From NCBI RefSeq assembly GCF_014654895.1, contig NZ_BNBE01000001.1, forward strand, positions 1,364,001 to 1,428,000: a stretch of 64,000 bases of DNA, read 5' to 3'. Positions 19,313 through 26,354 of this stretch are shown piece by piece. Position 1 is the first letter of the stretch. Every line of letters starts with the position of its first letter. Below the pieces are notes generated by a model. The model was not told the DNA's origin, ran no database searches, and saw only the letters and a program-made list of their open reading frames with translations. The position numbers and the translations under genes are program-made. Source of the stretch: Streptomyces filamentosus. GTDB lineage: Bacteria; Actinomycetota; Actinomycetes; Streptomycetales; Streptomycetaceae.

Positions 19313-19906
19313 TCAGCGCCGGCGGCTGATCTCGACGCTCTCCAGGACGCCGAGCGCGTCGGGCACGAGGACCGCCGCGGAGTAGCAGGTCGTGACCAGG
19401 TAGGAGACGATCGCCTGCTCGCCGATCCCCGTGAAGCGGACGGAGAGGCCGGGCTCCACCTCGTCGGGCAGGCCCGTCCGGTGCAGGCCGATGACGCCCT
19501 GGTCGGACCCGCCGGTGCGCATGCAGACGATCGAGCTGGTGCCCGCGGCAGTCACCTGACGCTGGACGCGGCGGGCGGGCGGCTCGGCGGAGACCTCCTC
19601 GTCCTCGCACCCGCGCAGGGCCGGGAGTTCGCCGAGCTCGGCGGGGATGACGGCGACCCGTTCGCCGGTCTGGACGAAGGTGACGCGGCCGTCGCCCACG
19701 GCGTGGCCGAGCCGCCGGTCGACCCGGTAGGCACCGCCCTTCGCCTCGACCCGGGGCAGCGTCCGCAGCAGCCGGCGGGAGGAGATCTCCTGCACCTGCG
19801 GGGCCGACCTGGTGGTCGAGGCGAGGTTCCGCGCGGCAGCGGTGCCGAGACTCCGCCGCGGAGCCCGCTCCGCGAGGACCTCGTCGCCGACCGAACCAAC
19901 GGACAT
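19313..19906 (-). CDS. Internally deleted family-2B encapsulin (EshA-like) shell protein
   Basis: A 197-residue protein with GAGGGAG before ATG 19906. Residues 1-105 match the N-terminal arm of family-2B encapsulin shell proteins (ARNLASTTRSAPQVQEISSR, GGAYRVDRRLGHAVGDGRVT, VIPAELGELPALRG). Residues 120-197 match the shell C terminus (AAGTSSIVCMRTGGSDQGVI, GLSVRFTGIGEQAIVSYLVT, SAAVLVPDALGVLESVEI). Full proteins have about 470 residues; the cyclic-nucleotide-binding insertion and most of the HK97 P and A domains are missing, and the ends are joined in frame by EEVSAEPPARRVQRQVT. It may be a relic or a mini-protein; it cannot build the normal shell alone. It is transcribed toward the polyprenyl synthase. 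Confidence 0.75.
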   Translation of the reverse strand: MSVGSVGDEVLAERAPRRSLGTAAARNLASTTRSAPQVQEISSRRLLRTLPRVEAKGGAYRVDRRLGHAVGDGRVTFVQTGERVAVIPAELGELPALRGCEDEEVSAEPPARRVQRQVTAAGTSSIVCMRTGGSDQGVIGLHRTGLPDEVEPGLSVRFTGIGEQAIVSYLVTTCYSAAVLVPDALGVLESVEISRRR

Positions 19907-20111
19907 GGAACTCCCTCTCGTACGTCTGGCGTGCGGAAGGAAGCCTTTCAGCACGGAACGTGCCCGCGCCATTACACAATCGGGTGGGACTGTTCGGTGA
20001 TCTCCGGGGCATGTCGGCCGTTTTCCCTCCGGACGGTGGAGCGCGGGACCCGGCCGGATTGTCCGGATCGGCTCGCACACCGTCCGAACGGATGGCAGCG
20101 GAAGAGCGGAG

Positions 20112-20176
20112 TCCGGTACTCCGGAAGTTCGGTACGCCGGAGGTCCGGCACTCCGGGGCCCGGTGCTCCGGGGCCG
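20112..20176. repeat. Tandem approx. 15-bp repeats before the amidase gene
   Basis: TCCGGTACTCCGGAAGT, TCGGTACGCCGGAGG, TCCGGCACTCCGGGGC and CCGGTGCTCCGGGGC follow one another. Each unit contains a small CCGG-n-CCGG palindrome. They lie between the divergent encapsulin-like and amidase genes. Confidence 0.65.
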
Positions 20177-20201
20177 GGCCTCCCTCTGGAAGGAGCACGC
20201 C

Positions 20202-20792
20202 ATGGCGGTTCCGCTGTCCGCGAGCAGGATCCTCTCCGCACTGCGCGGCGAGGGACTGACGGTCGTCGAGGTCGGCGACTGGACCACTCACAACAGGAAT
20301 CACAAGGGTCCCTGGGGCCCGGTGCACGGGGTGATGATCCATCACACCGTCACCCGGGGCACCGCACACACCGTCCGCATCTGCCGGGACGGCTACGAGG
20401 GGCTGCCGGGCCCGCTCTGTCACGGCGTCATCGCCAAGGACGGGACGGTCCACCTGGTCGGCCACGGCCGCGCCAACCACGCCGGGCTCGGCGACGACGA
20501 GGTGCTGCGCGCCGTGATCGCCGAGCACAGCCTGCCGCCGGACGACGAGGCCACCACCGACGGCAACCGGCACTTCTACGGCTTCGAGTGCGAGAACCTC
20601 GGCGACGGGAAGGACCCCTGGCCCAAGGTCCAGCTGGAGGCCATCGCGAAGGCGTCCGCGGCGCTCTGCCGGGCGCACGGCTGGACCCACCGCTCGGTGA
20701 TCGGGCACCGGGAGTGGCAGCCGGGGAAGGTCGACCCGCGCGGCTTCACCATGGCCTCGATGCGCGAGCGGATCGCCGACCTGCTCCGCTGA
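20202..20792 (+). CDS. N-acetylmuramoyl-L-alanine amidase (amidase_2/PGRP type)
   Basis: A 196-residue amidase. Zinc ligands are in VMIHHTV and the distal HREWQPGKVDPRG; CHGVIAKDGTVHLVGHGRANHAG is the family core. It cuts the bond between muramic acid and L-alanine in peptidoglycan. AAGGAG precedes ATG 20202. There is no signal peptide or membrane segment, as in phage endolysins, so export or an intracellular role is unexplained. No other phage gene is nearby, so it looks domesticated. Confidence 0.9.
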   Translation: MAVPLSASRILSALRGEGLTVVEVGDWTTHNRNHKGPWGPVHGVMIHHTVTRGTAHTVRICRDGYEGLPGPLCHGVIAKDGTVHLVGHGRANHAGLGDDEVLRAVIAEHSLPPDDEATTDGNRHFYGFECENLGDGKDPWPKVQLEAIAKASAALCRAHGWTHRSVIGHREWQPGKVDPRGFTMASMRERIADLLR

Positions 20793-20800
20793 GAGCCGGG

Positions 20801-20976
20801 GCACGCGCGCGTGCACGAGGAGAACGGGCCGGGCACGCGCGCGTACCCACGGGACGGCGGGGGCCGGTTCGAGGCCGTACGCGGGAGCCGGGCGGCACGC
20901 CCGGGACGGCGGCCCCGCCGCCCCGTGCACGCGCGCGTGCGGGGAACGGACCGGCCCCCCGGGCACGCGCGCGTGC
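20801..20976. repeat. Four copies of the palindrome GCACGCGCGCGTGC
   Basis: Perfect 14-bp palindromes occur at 20801-20814, 20927-20940 and 20963-20976, and one with two changes at 20833-20846. They fill the 212-bp gap between the amidase and the PLP enzyme. Alternating purine-pyrimidine (GC)n cores can form Z-DNA or cruciforms. Confidence 0.8.
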
Positions 20977-21004
20977 CGTCCCCGGCGGCCGGGAGAATGG
21001 GCGG

Positions 21005-21910
21005 GTGGACACGTACGACCCCTCCGCCCTGCGGCCCCGGCTCCCCTCGCCCCTGGAGGCGGTGGCGGACGAGCGCTTCGCCCGGCGCGGGCTGACGCTG
21101 CTGCTCAAGCGGGACGACCTCATCCACCCCGACCTGCCGGGCAACAAGTGGCGCAAGCTCGCCCTCAACCTGCGCGCCGCCGCCGGGCGGCCGGTGCTGA
21201 CCTTCGGGGGCGCGTACTCCAACCACCTGCGGGCCACCGCCGCCGCGGGCCGGCTGCTCGGCTTCCCCACGATCGGGATCGTGCGCGGCGACGAGCTGGC
21301 CGGCCGGCCCCTGAACCCCTCGCTGGCGCGGTGCGCCGCGGACGGGATGCGGCTGGAGTTCGCGACCCGCTCCGCGTACCGGGCGAAGCACGAGCCGGAG
21401 GTGCTCGCGGGCTTCCTGGAGCGGGCCCCGGAGGGGACGTACGTGGTGCCCGAGGGCGGCAGCAACGCGCTCGCGGCCCAGGGGTGCGCGGCGCTCGGCG
21501 GCGAGCTGTCCGGCCGGGCCGACGTGGCCGCGGTGGCCTGCGGCACGGGCGGCACCCTGGCGGGCCTCGCGGCCGGTTTCGACGGCCGGACCCTGGGGGT
21601 GCCGGTCCTGCGGGGCGGTTTCCTCGGCGGCGAGGTGCGGGCCCTCCAGGAGGCCGCCTTCGGCGGTCCGCGCGGCGACTGGCGGCTGGACGAGCGCTTC
21701 CACTGCGGCGGTTACGGCCGGACGACCCCGGAGCTCGACGCGTTCGCACAGGACTTCGAGGCGCGGCATGGACTCGCCATCGAGCGGTTGTATGTCGCCA
21801 AAATGCTCCTCGCACTGGTGTCCCTCGCCGAGGAGGGCGCCTTCCCGTCCGGGACCCGGATCGCGGCGGTGGTCACCGGGGCCCGCGATCAGTCGGTCTC
21901 CTCGCGGTAG
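21005..21910 (+). CDS. 1-aminocyclopropane-1-carboxylate deaminase/D-cysteine desulfhydrase family PLP enzyme
   Basis: A 301-residue PLP enzyme from GTG 21005. The cofactor lysine is in HPDLPGNKWRKL; LLKRDDLIHP, TFGGAYSNHLRATAAAG and the phosphate-binding-type VACGTGGTLAGLAAG are tryptophan-synthase-beta-fold boxes. ACC deaminases and D-cysteine desulfhydrases cannot be told apart here; the length and HPDLPGNK fit the desulfhydrase-like bacterial group. The 3' end overlaps the antiporter gene by 22 bp on the other strand. Confidence 0.9.
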   Translation: MDTYDPSALRPRLPSPLEAVADERFARRGLTLLLKRDDLIHPDLPGNKWRKLALNLRAAAGRPVLTFGGAYSNHLRATAAAGRLLGFPTIGIVRGDELAGRPLNPSLARCAADGMRLEFATRSAYRAKHEPEVLAGFLERAPEGTYVVPEGGSNALAAQGCAALGGELSGRADVAAVACGTGGTLAGLAAGFDGRTLGVPVLRGGFLGGEVRALQEAAFGGPRGDWRLDERFHCGGYGRTTPELDAFAQDFEARHGLAIERLYVAKMLLALVSLAEEGAFPSGTRIAAVVTGARDQSVSSR

Positions 21911-23472
21911 GCGGCGGCCTCCTCCAGGTCGAGGCGGCGCAGGAGGGTGCGCATCATCTCGTCGTCGATCCGGCGCTCGTCGCGGAGCCGGACGAAGACC
22001 TCCCGCTCGGCCTCGATCATCTCCCGGGAGAGCCGCCGGTAGGTGTCGTCCGCGGTCTCCCCGGTGAGCTCGTTGACCGCGCCGAGCCGCTCCCAGACGC
22101 TGTTGCGGCGGCGCTCCAGGACCGTGCGGAGGCGGTCGGCGAGGGGGCCGGGCAGGGCGTTGCGCTCGTCGGCGAGGAGCGCGTCGAGGCGGGCCTCCGC
22201 GGCCCTGGACGCCTCGTTCTGGGCCTGCGCCTCGGCCAGGGTCTCCTGGTGGCGGTCGCGGCCGGGGAGCTTCAGGGCGCGGATCAGCGGGGGCAGGGTG
22301 AGGCCCTGGACGACGAGGGTGGCGATGACGGTGGTGAAGGTGAGGAAGAGGACCAGGTTGCGGGCGGGGAACTCGACGCCGTCGGTGACGACGGGGATGG
22401 AGAAGGCGATGGCGAGGGAGACCACGCCGCGCATGCCGGCCCAGCCGACGACCACGGGCGCCTTCCAGTCGACGCCCGGCTCGCGCTCCCGGACCCCGGC
22501 GGAGAGCCAGCGGGGCAGGAAGGTCGCCGGGAAGACCCAGACGAAGCGGACCACGACGACGAAGACGAAGACCCCGAAGGCGTACCAGAGCGCCTCCCCG
22601 ACGCCGTAGGGGCCGAGCCCCTGGACGACGTAGGGCAGCTGGAGGCCGATGAGGGCGAAGACGGCGGACTCCAGGACGAAGGCGACCATCTTCCACACCG
22701 CCTCCTCCTGGAGGCGGGTGGCGAAGTCGACCTTCCACGCCTTGTGCCCGAGGAAGAGGCCGACCACGACGACGGCGAGCACCCCGGAGGCGTGGACCTC
22801 CTCGGCCGCCGCGTAGGCGACGAAGGGGATCAGCAGGGAGAGGGTGTTCTGGAGCAGGGGTTCGGTGAGGCGGGTCCGCAGCCAGTGGATGGGGACCATG
22901 AGGACCAGGCCGACGCCGATGCCGCCGACCGCGGCGAGCGCGAACTCGCCGAGGCCGCCGGCCCAGCTGACGGCCTCGCCGACGGCGGCGGCGAGGGCCA
23001 CCTTGTAGGCGGTGATCGCGGTGGCGTCGTTCACCAGGGACTCGCCCTGGAGGATCGTGGTGATCCGGTGCGGCAGGCCGAGGCGGCGGGCGATGGCGGT
23101 GGCGGCCACCGCGTCCGGCGGGGCGACCACCGCGCCGAGGACGAGGGCGGCGGTCAGCGGCAGGTCGGGCACGAGGACGTAGGCGAGCCAGCCGACGGCC
23201 ACGGTGGCGAAGAGGACGTACCCGACGGAGAGCAGCGCCACCGGCCGGATGTTGGCCCGCAGGTCCAGGTAGGAGGACTCGACGGCGGCCGTGTAGAGGA
23301 GCGGCGGCAGCACGATGTGCGGGTCGAGGGTGTAGTCGGGGACGCCGGGGACGTACGAGGCGACCAGGCCGACCGCGACGAGGAGGAGCGGGGCCGGTAC
23401 GGGGGTCCGGCGGGCGAATCCCGCCACCGCCGCGCTCGCCGCCACCAGTGCCACCAGCCGGAGTGCGTCCAT
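21889..23472 (-). CDS. Na+/H+ antiporter (CPA1/NhaP-like)
   Basis: A 527-residue protein from ATG 23472. About 12 transmembrane helices occupy residues 1-400, with the ion-site motif GESLVNDATA near residue 145, VVAPPDAVA before it and VGWAGMRGVVSLAIA near residue 350. Residues 400-527 form a charged helical cytoplasmic tail (AEAQAQNEASRAAEARLDAL). It exchanges sodium (or another cation) for protons. It is divergent from a UBP zinc-finger gene with 79 bp between starts; similar pairs recur in actinobacteria. Confidence 0.94.
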   Translation of the reverse strand: MDALRLVALVAASAAVAGFARRTPVPAPLLLVAVGLVASYVPGVPDYTLDPHIVLPPLLYTAAVESSYLDLRANIRPVALLSVGYVLFATVAVGWLAYVLVPDLPLTAALVLGAVVAPPDAVAATAIARRLGLPHRITTILQGESLVNDATAITAYKVALAAAVGEAVSWAGGLGEFALAAVGGIGVGLVLMVPIHWLRTRLTEPLLQNTLSLLIPFVAYAAAEEVHASGVLAVVVVGLFLGHKAWKVDFATRLQEEAVWKMVAFVLESAVFALIGLQLPYVVQGLGPYGVGEALWYAFGVFVFVVVVRFVWVFPATFLPRWLSAGVREREPGVDWKAPVVVGWAGMRGVVSLAIAFSIPVVTDGVEFPARNLVLFLTFTTVIATLVVQGLTLPPLIRALKLPGRDRHQETLAEAQAQNEASRAAEARLDALLADERNALPGPLADRLRTVLERRRNSVWERLGAVNELTGETADDTYRRLSREMIEAEREVFVRLRDERRIDDEMMRTLLRRLDLEEAAAYREETD

Positions 23473-23551
23473 GCCGTCCCTCGCCGTCCCGTCTCTCCGT
23501 CGTGCGTCTCGTCCGTCCGGTCCGGGCGGTCCGCCCCGTACCCTGGCCATC

Positions 23552-23812
23552 ATGATCGAGTGCCCGCACGTAGCAGAAATGCCGCGCCCCGAGCCGGCCC
23601 CGCTCCACGAGACCTGTCCCGAGTGCCTGGCGGACGGGACGAACCCGGTGCAGCTGCGGCTCTGCCTGACCTGCGGGCACGTGGGCTGCTGCGACTCCTC
23701 GCAGGGGCGGCACGCGACCGGGCACTTCGGGGCGACCGGGCATCCGGTGATGCGGACCTTCGAGCCGGGCGAGGCGTGGCGCTGGTGCTTCGTGGACGAG
23801 GCCCTGGTCTGA
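23552..23812 (+). CDS. UBP-type zinc finger protein
   Basis: An 86-residue protein from ATG 23552. Cys and His residues form a UBP-type zinc finger (ETCPECLADGTNPVQL, LTCGHVGCCDSSQGRHATGH, HPVMRTFEPGEAWRWC). In eukaryotes this domain binds the ubiquitin C terminus; in bacteria the role is unknown. It diverges from the antiporter gene. Confidence 0.9.
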   Translation: MIECPHVAEMPRPEPAPLHETCPECLADGTNPVQLRLCLTCGHVGCCDSSQGRHATGHFGATGHPVMRTFEPGEAWRWCFVDEALV

Positions 23813-23825
23813 GACCGCTCCCCCG

Positions 23826-23945
23826 GTCCGGAGCGGTCGGAGCGGTCGGACGGGGCCGGAGCGGTTCGACGCGGTCCGGAGCGGTCGGACGGGTCCCGTG
23901 CGGTTCGACCGGTCCGGCTCGGGCCGGTGCGGTTCGACGGGTGGC
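23826..23945. repeat. Degenerate GGAGCGGTCGGACGG / GCGGTTCGAC repeats
   Basis: Short units of the type CGGAGCGGTCGGA and GTGCGGTTCGACGGG repeat about eight times over 120 bp, ending in the SigB-type promoter element. Period is irregular (10-20 bp). Confidence 0.6.
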
Positions 23946-23956
23946 CCGTTGGGTAC
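23932..23956 (+). promoter_or_regulatory. Predicted SigB-family (SigH-type) promoter for the anti-sigma/sigH operon
   Basis: GTTC (23932-23935), a 15-base spacer and GGGTAC (23951-23956) match the GTTT-N14-16-GGGTA(C/T) consensus of Streptomyces SigB-like sigma factors. It lies about 230 bp before the anti-sigma start, so the operon is probably autoregulated. Confidence 0.6.
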
Positions 23957-24188
23957 GTCACCCCTCCTGCCGGTCGCCGTTTTCGGTCACCGCGCACCCC
24001 TGGCCACCGTCCGCACCCCTGGGCCTACCATGAGTGACGGGGGGCGGCAGGGGGCCGGTCGCCCGCGGCGACACGGCAGGATGGATCGCGATAGCGTCAC
24101 GGCGGACCGCGCAGCCCCTGCGCGACCGCCAGGTCCGGGGGCCTTCCCCCCGGGCCCCGAACGAGCTTGTGCCACCTTGGAGGTGAGG

Positions 24189-24602
24189 GTGTCCCAGATC
24201 GCAGGCGAGCCCGGGACCCAGGACTTCGTGGAAGTCCGGCTGCCCGCTGCGGGTGCCTATCTGTCCGTGCTGCGTACGGCCACGGCCGGTCTCGCGGCGC
24301 GCTTGGACTTCACCCTCGACGAGATCGAGGACTTGCGGATCGCGGTGGACGAGGCCTGCGCGATCCTGCTCCAGCAGGCGGTGCCCGGCTCGGTCCTGAG
24401 CTGCGTCTTCCGGCTGGTGGACGACTCCCTCGACGTGACCGTGTCCGCGCCGACCACGGACGGCCGGGCGCCCGAGCGGGACACCTTCGCCTGGACGGTG
24501 CTGTCGGCGCTGGCCGGGAAGGTGGAGTCCACGGTCGCGGAGGACAACACGGTGTCGATCAGCCTGTACAAACAGCGCGGCGCGGGGCCAGGCCCGGCGT
24601 GA
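24189..24602 (+). CDS. RsbW-like anti-sigma factor (serine kinase-type ATP-binding protein), partner of SigH
   Basis: A 137-residue GHKL-type anti-sigma factor. GTG 24189 is chosen because GGAGGTGAGG precedes it. FTLDEIEDLRIAVDEACAIL contains the N-box of ATP-binding RsbW proteins, and the protein ends NTVSISLYKQRGAGPGPA. Its stop overlaps the candidate GTG start of sigH. In S. coelicolor the equivalent gene (called prsH, rshA or ushX) encodes an anti-SigH factor; the assignment here rests on the adjacent sigma gene and gene order. Confidence 0.9.
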   Translation: MSQIAGEPGTQDFVEVRLPAAGAYLSVLRTATAGLAARLDFTLDEIEDLRIAVDEACAILLQQAVPGSVLSCVFRLVDDSLDVTVSAPTTDGRAPERDTFAWTVLSALAGKVESTVAEDNTVSISLYKQRGAGPGPA

Positions 24603-25642
24603 GGAGCGGGGACGCGACGGCCGGCATCCCTGGGCAGCAGGCACGGCCGCATGAGGTCGCTACGGAGCAGCAGGCGGACCAGATGAGCGAGCACGAGCAG
24701 CAGCACGACGAGGCTCCCCCCGGGCCGGCTCCGGCCGCCGGGGCCGAGGCCGCGCCCCTCGCCGACGGGGCTGCGGACGAGGCCGGGCCGGCGGCCGGCG
24801 AAGCCCCCGGCGACGGGGAAGCGGACGGCGGGGACGAGGACGGCGGGGACGACGGCGCCGTCGAAGGCGTCGCCCACGGACGTCACCCGCAGGACCGCAG
24901 CGGCGCCCGCGCGCTCTTCGTGGAACTGCGGTCGCTGCCGGAGGGCTCCCCGGAGAAGGCCGAGCTGCGCAACCGGCTGGTGCGGATGCACCTGCCGCTG
25001 GTCGAGCACCTGGCGCGGCGCTTCCGCAACCGCGGCGAGCCGCTGGACGACCTGACACAGGTGGCGACGATCGGCCTGATCAAGTCGGTGGACCGGTTCG
25101 ACCCGGAGCGGGGCGTGGAGTTCTCCACGTACGCGACGCCGACGGTGGTCGGCGAGATCAAGCGGCACTTCCGCGACAAGGGCTGGGCGGTGCGGGTGCC
25201 GCGCCGGCTCCAGGAGCTGCGGCTGTCGCTGACCACGGCGACGGCGGAGCTGTCGCAGCAGCACGGCCGGTCGCCGACCGTGCACGAGCTGGCCGAGCGC
25301 CTGGGGATCTCCGAGGAGGAGGTCCTGGAGGGGCTGGAGTCGGCGAACGCCTACTCGACGCTCTCCCTGGACGTGCCGGACACGGACGACGAGTCGCCGG
25401 CCGTGGCGGACACGCTGGGCGCGGAGGACGAGGCCCTGGAGGGGGTCGAGTACCGGGAGTCGCTCAAGCCGCTCCTGGAGGGCCTGCCGCCCCGGGAGAA
25501 GCGGATCCTGCTGCTGCGCTTCTTCGGGAACATGACCCAGTCGCAGATCGCGCAGGAGGTCGGCATCTCGCAGATGCACGTCTCCCGGCTGCTGGCCAGG
25601 ACCCTGGCGTCGCTCCGGGAGAAGCTCCTGGTGGAGGAGTAG
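24599..25642 (+). CDS. sigH: SigB/SigF/SigG-family RNA polymerase sigma factor, SigH
   Basis: The sigma core spans about residues 125-340 from the GTG at 24599: region 2 (LVRMHLPLVEHLARRFRNRG, LDDLTQVATIGLIKSVDRFD, YATPTVVGEIKRHFRDKGW), region 3 (VPRRLQELRLSLTTA) and region 4 (MTQSQIAQEVGISQMHVSRL). Two starts are plausible: GTG 24599, overlapping the anti-sigma TGA (347 residues), or ATG 24683 (MSEHEQQHDE, 319 residues). The N terminus is an acidic Ala/Gly/Glu-rich tail. Multiple SigH forms are reported in S. coelicolor, where it governs osmotic stress and septation. The -1 frame relation would allow an anti-sigma/sigma fusion by frameshifting. Confidence 0.94.
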   Translation: MRSGDATAGIPGQQARPHEVATEQQADQMSEHEQQHDEAPPGPAPAAGAEAAPLADGAADEAGPAAGEAPGDGEADGGDEDGGDDGAVEGVAHGRHPQDRSGARALFVELRSLPEGSPEKAELRNRLVRMHLPLVEHLARRFRNRGEPLDDLTQVATIGLIKSVDRFDPERGVEFSTYATPTVVGEIKRHFRDKGWAVRVPRRLQELRLSLTTATAELSQQHGRSPTVHELAERLGISEEEVLEGLESANAYSTLSLDVPDTDDESPAVADTLGAEDEALEGVEYRESLKPLLEGLPPREKRILLLRFFGNMTQSQIAQEVGISQMHVSRLLARTLASLREKLLVEE

Positions 25643-25651
25643 GGGCGGGGG

Positions 25652-26068
25652 CTACGGGGCGTCCTGGCCGGGACGCCGGATGCCGAGCGCCTCGGTCGTG
25701 GCCGGGTTCACCAGGAGGACGAGCCCGGTCACGGCCAGGACGGCGAGGACGATCCCGGCGGGGATCACCCCGTCGGTCTGGAGCATCTGCCAGGCCACCG
25801 GCAGGGCGAGGATCTGGGTGATGACGGCGGGGCCGCGGCTCCAGGACCGCATCCGCCACAGGCCGCGGGCGGCGGCCAGCGGAATCAGCCCGAGCGCGAT
25901 CACGGTCACCGCGCCCGTCGCCCCGCTCGTGAGGTCCCCGCCGTCGCCGGTGAGCGCGCGCACCAGCATGTAGACGCCGCCGGCGAGGAGCCCGAGGGCC
26001 TCGACGAGGGCCACGCCCGCGGCGGCGGCCAGGCGGGCGGGGCGGGGGGTCTGCTCCGTACTGCTCAT
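25652..26068 (-). CDS. Hypothetical four-helix membrane protein
   Basis: A 138-residue integral membrane protein starting MSSTEQTPRPARL at ATG 26068. Four hydrophobic helices are visible (VALVEALGLLAGGVYMLV, AVTVIALGLIPLAAAR, AVITQILALPVAW, GIVLAVLAVTGLVLL); the tail is polar (GIRRPGQDAP). It is convergent with sigH and no function is apparent. The ribosome site is weak, so the start is less sure. Confidence 0.8.
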   Translation of the reverse strand: MSSTEQTPRPARLAAAAGVALVEALGLLAGGVYMLVRALTGDGGDLTSGATGAVTVIALGLIPLAAARGLWRMRSWSRGPAVITQILALPVAWQMLQTDGVIPAGIVLAVLAVTGLVLLVNPATTEALGIRRPGQDAP

Positions 26069-26105
26069 GCAGGGCAGCGTAACGGGACCGCCCGGCGGGC
26101 CGGGT

Positions 26106-26213
26106 CCGGACCCCGCGCCGTCCCGGCCGCCCCGGCCGCCCCGGACCCCGCGCCGTCGCGGCCGGGGCGGGACCGGAGTCGTCCCGCCGCCCCGGACCCG
26201 CGCCGTCCCGGCC
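26106..26213. repeat. Three copies of a 22-23-bp repeat
   Basis: CCGGACCCCGCGCCGTC(C/G)CGGCC occurs at 26106-26128 and 26141-26163, and a copy one C shorter at 26192-26213. They lie in the 286-bp gap between the membrane protein and the lipid kinase, where no gene is visible. Confidence 0.75.
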
Positions 26214-26354
26214 ACCCCGGGACCCGGGTCGCCGCCCGCTCCCCCGGGGCCCGGCCCCCGGCGCTCCGTCCGGTCCCCGGGACCGGGCCGCGGGAGGTGT
26301 CCGGGTATCGGGCGGGAGTGGGATCGGTACCGCCGGGTAGGTACGCTGGCGGTC

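Noticed and set aside
20202..20792. Amidase as part of a prophage
   Set aside because: No holin, tail or integrase genes are near and the surrounding order is core chromosome.
18081..20966. A 961-residue open frame covering the polyprenyl synthase and beyond
   Set aside because: Only the last 349 codons have real protein character; the upstream part is a low-complexity shadow of other genes in G+C-rich DNA.
21148..24033. Very long plus-strand ORF opposite the antiporter
   Set aside because: It is the G+C third-position shadow of the minus-strand antiporter gene, with Gly/Ala/Arg/Glu/Asp-rich composition and no family motif.
26301..26306. GGGTAT before the lipid kinase as a SigB-type -10
   Set aside because: No GTTT-like -35 lies 14-16 bases upstream.
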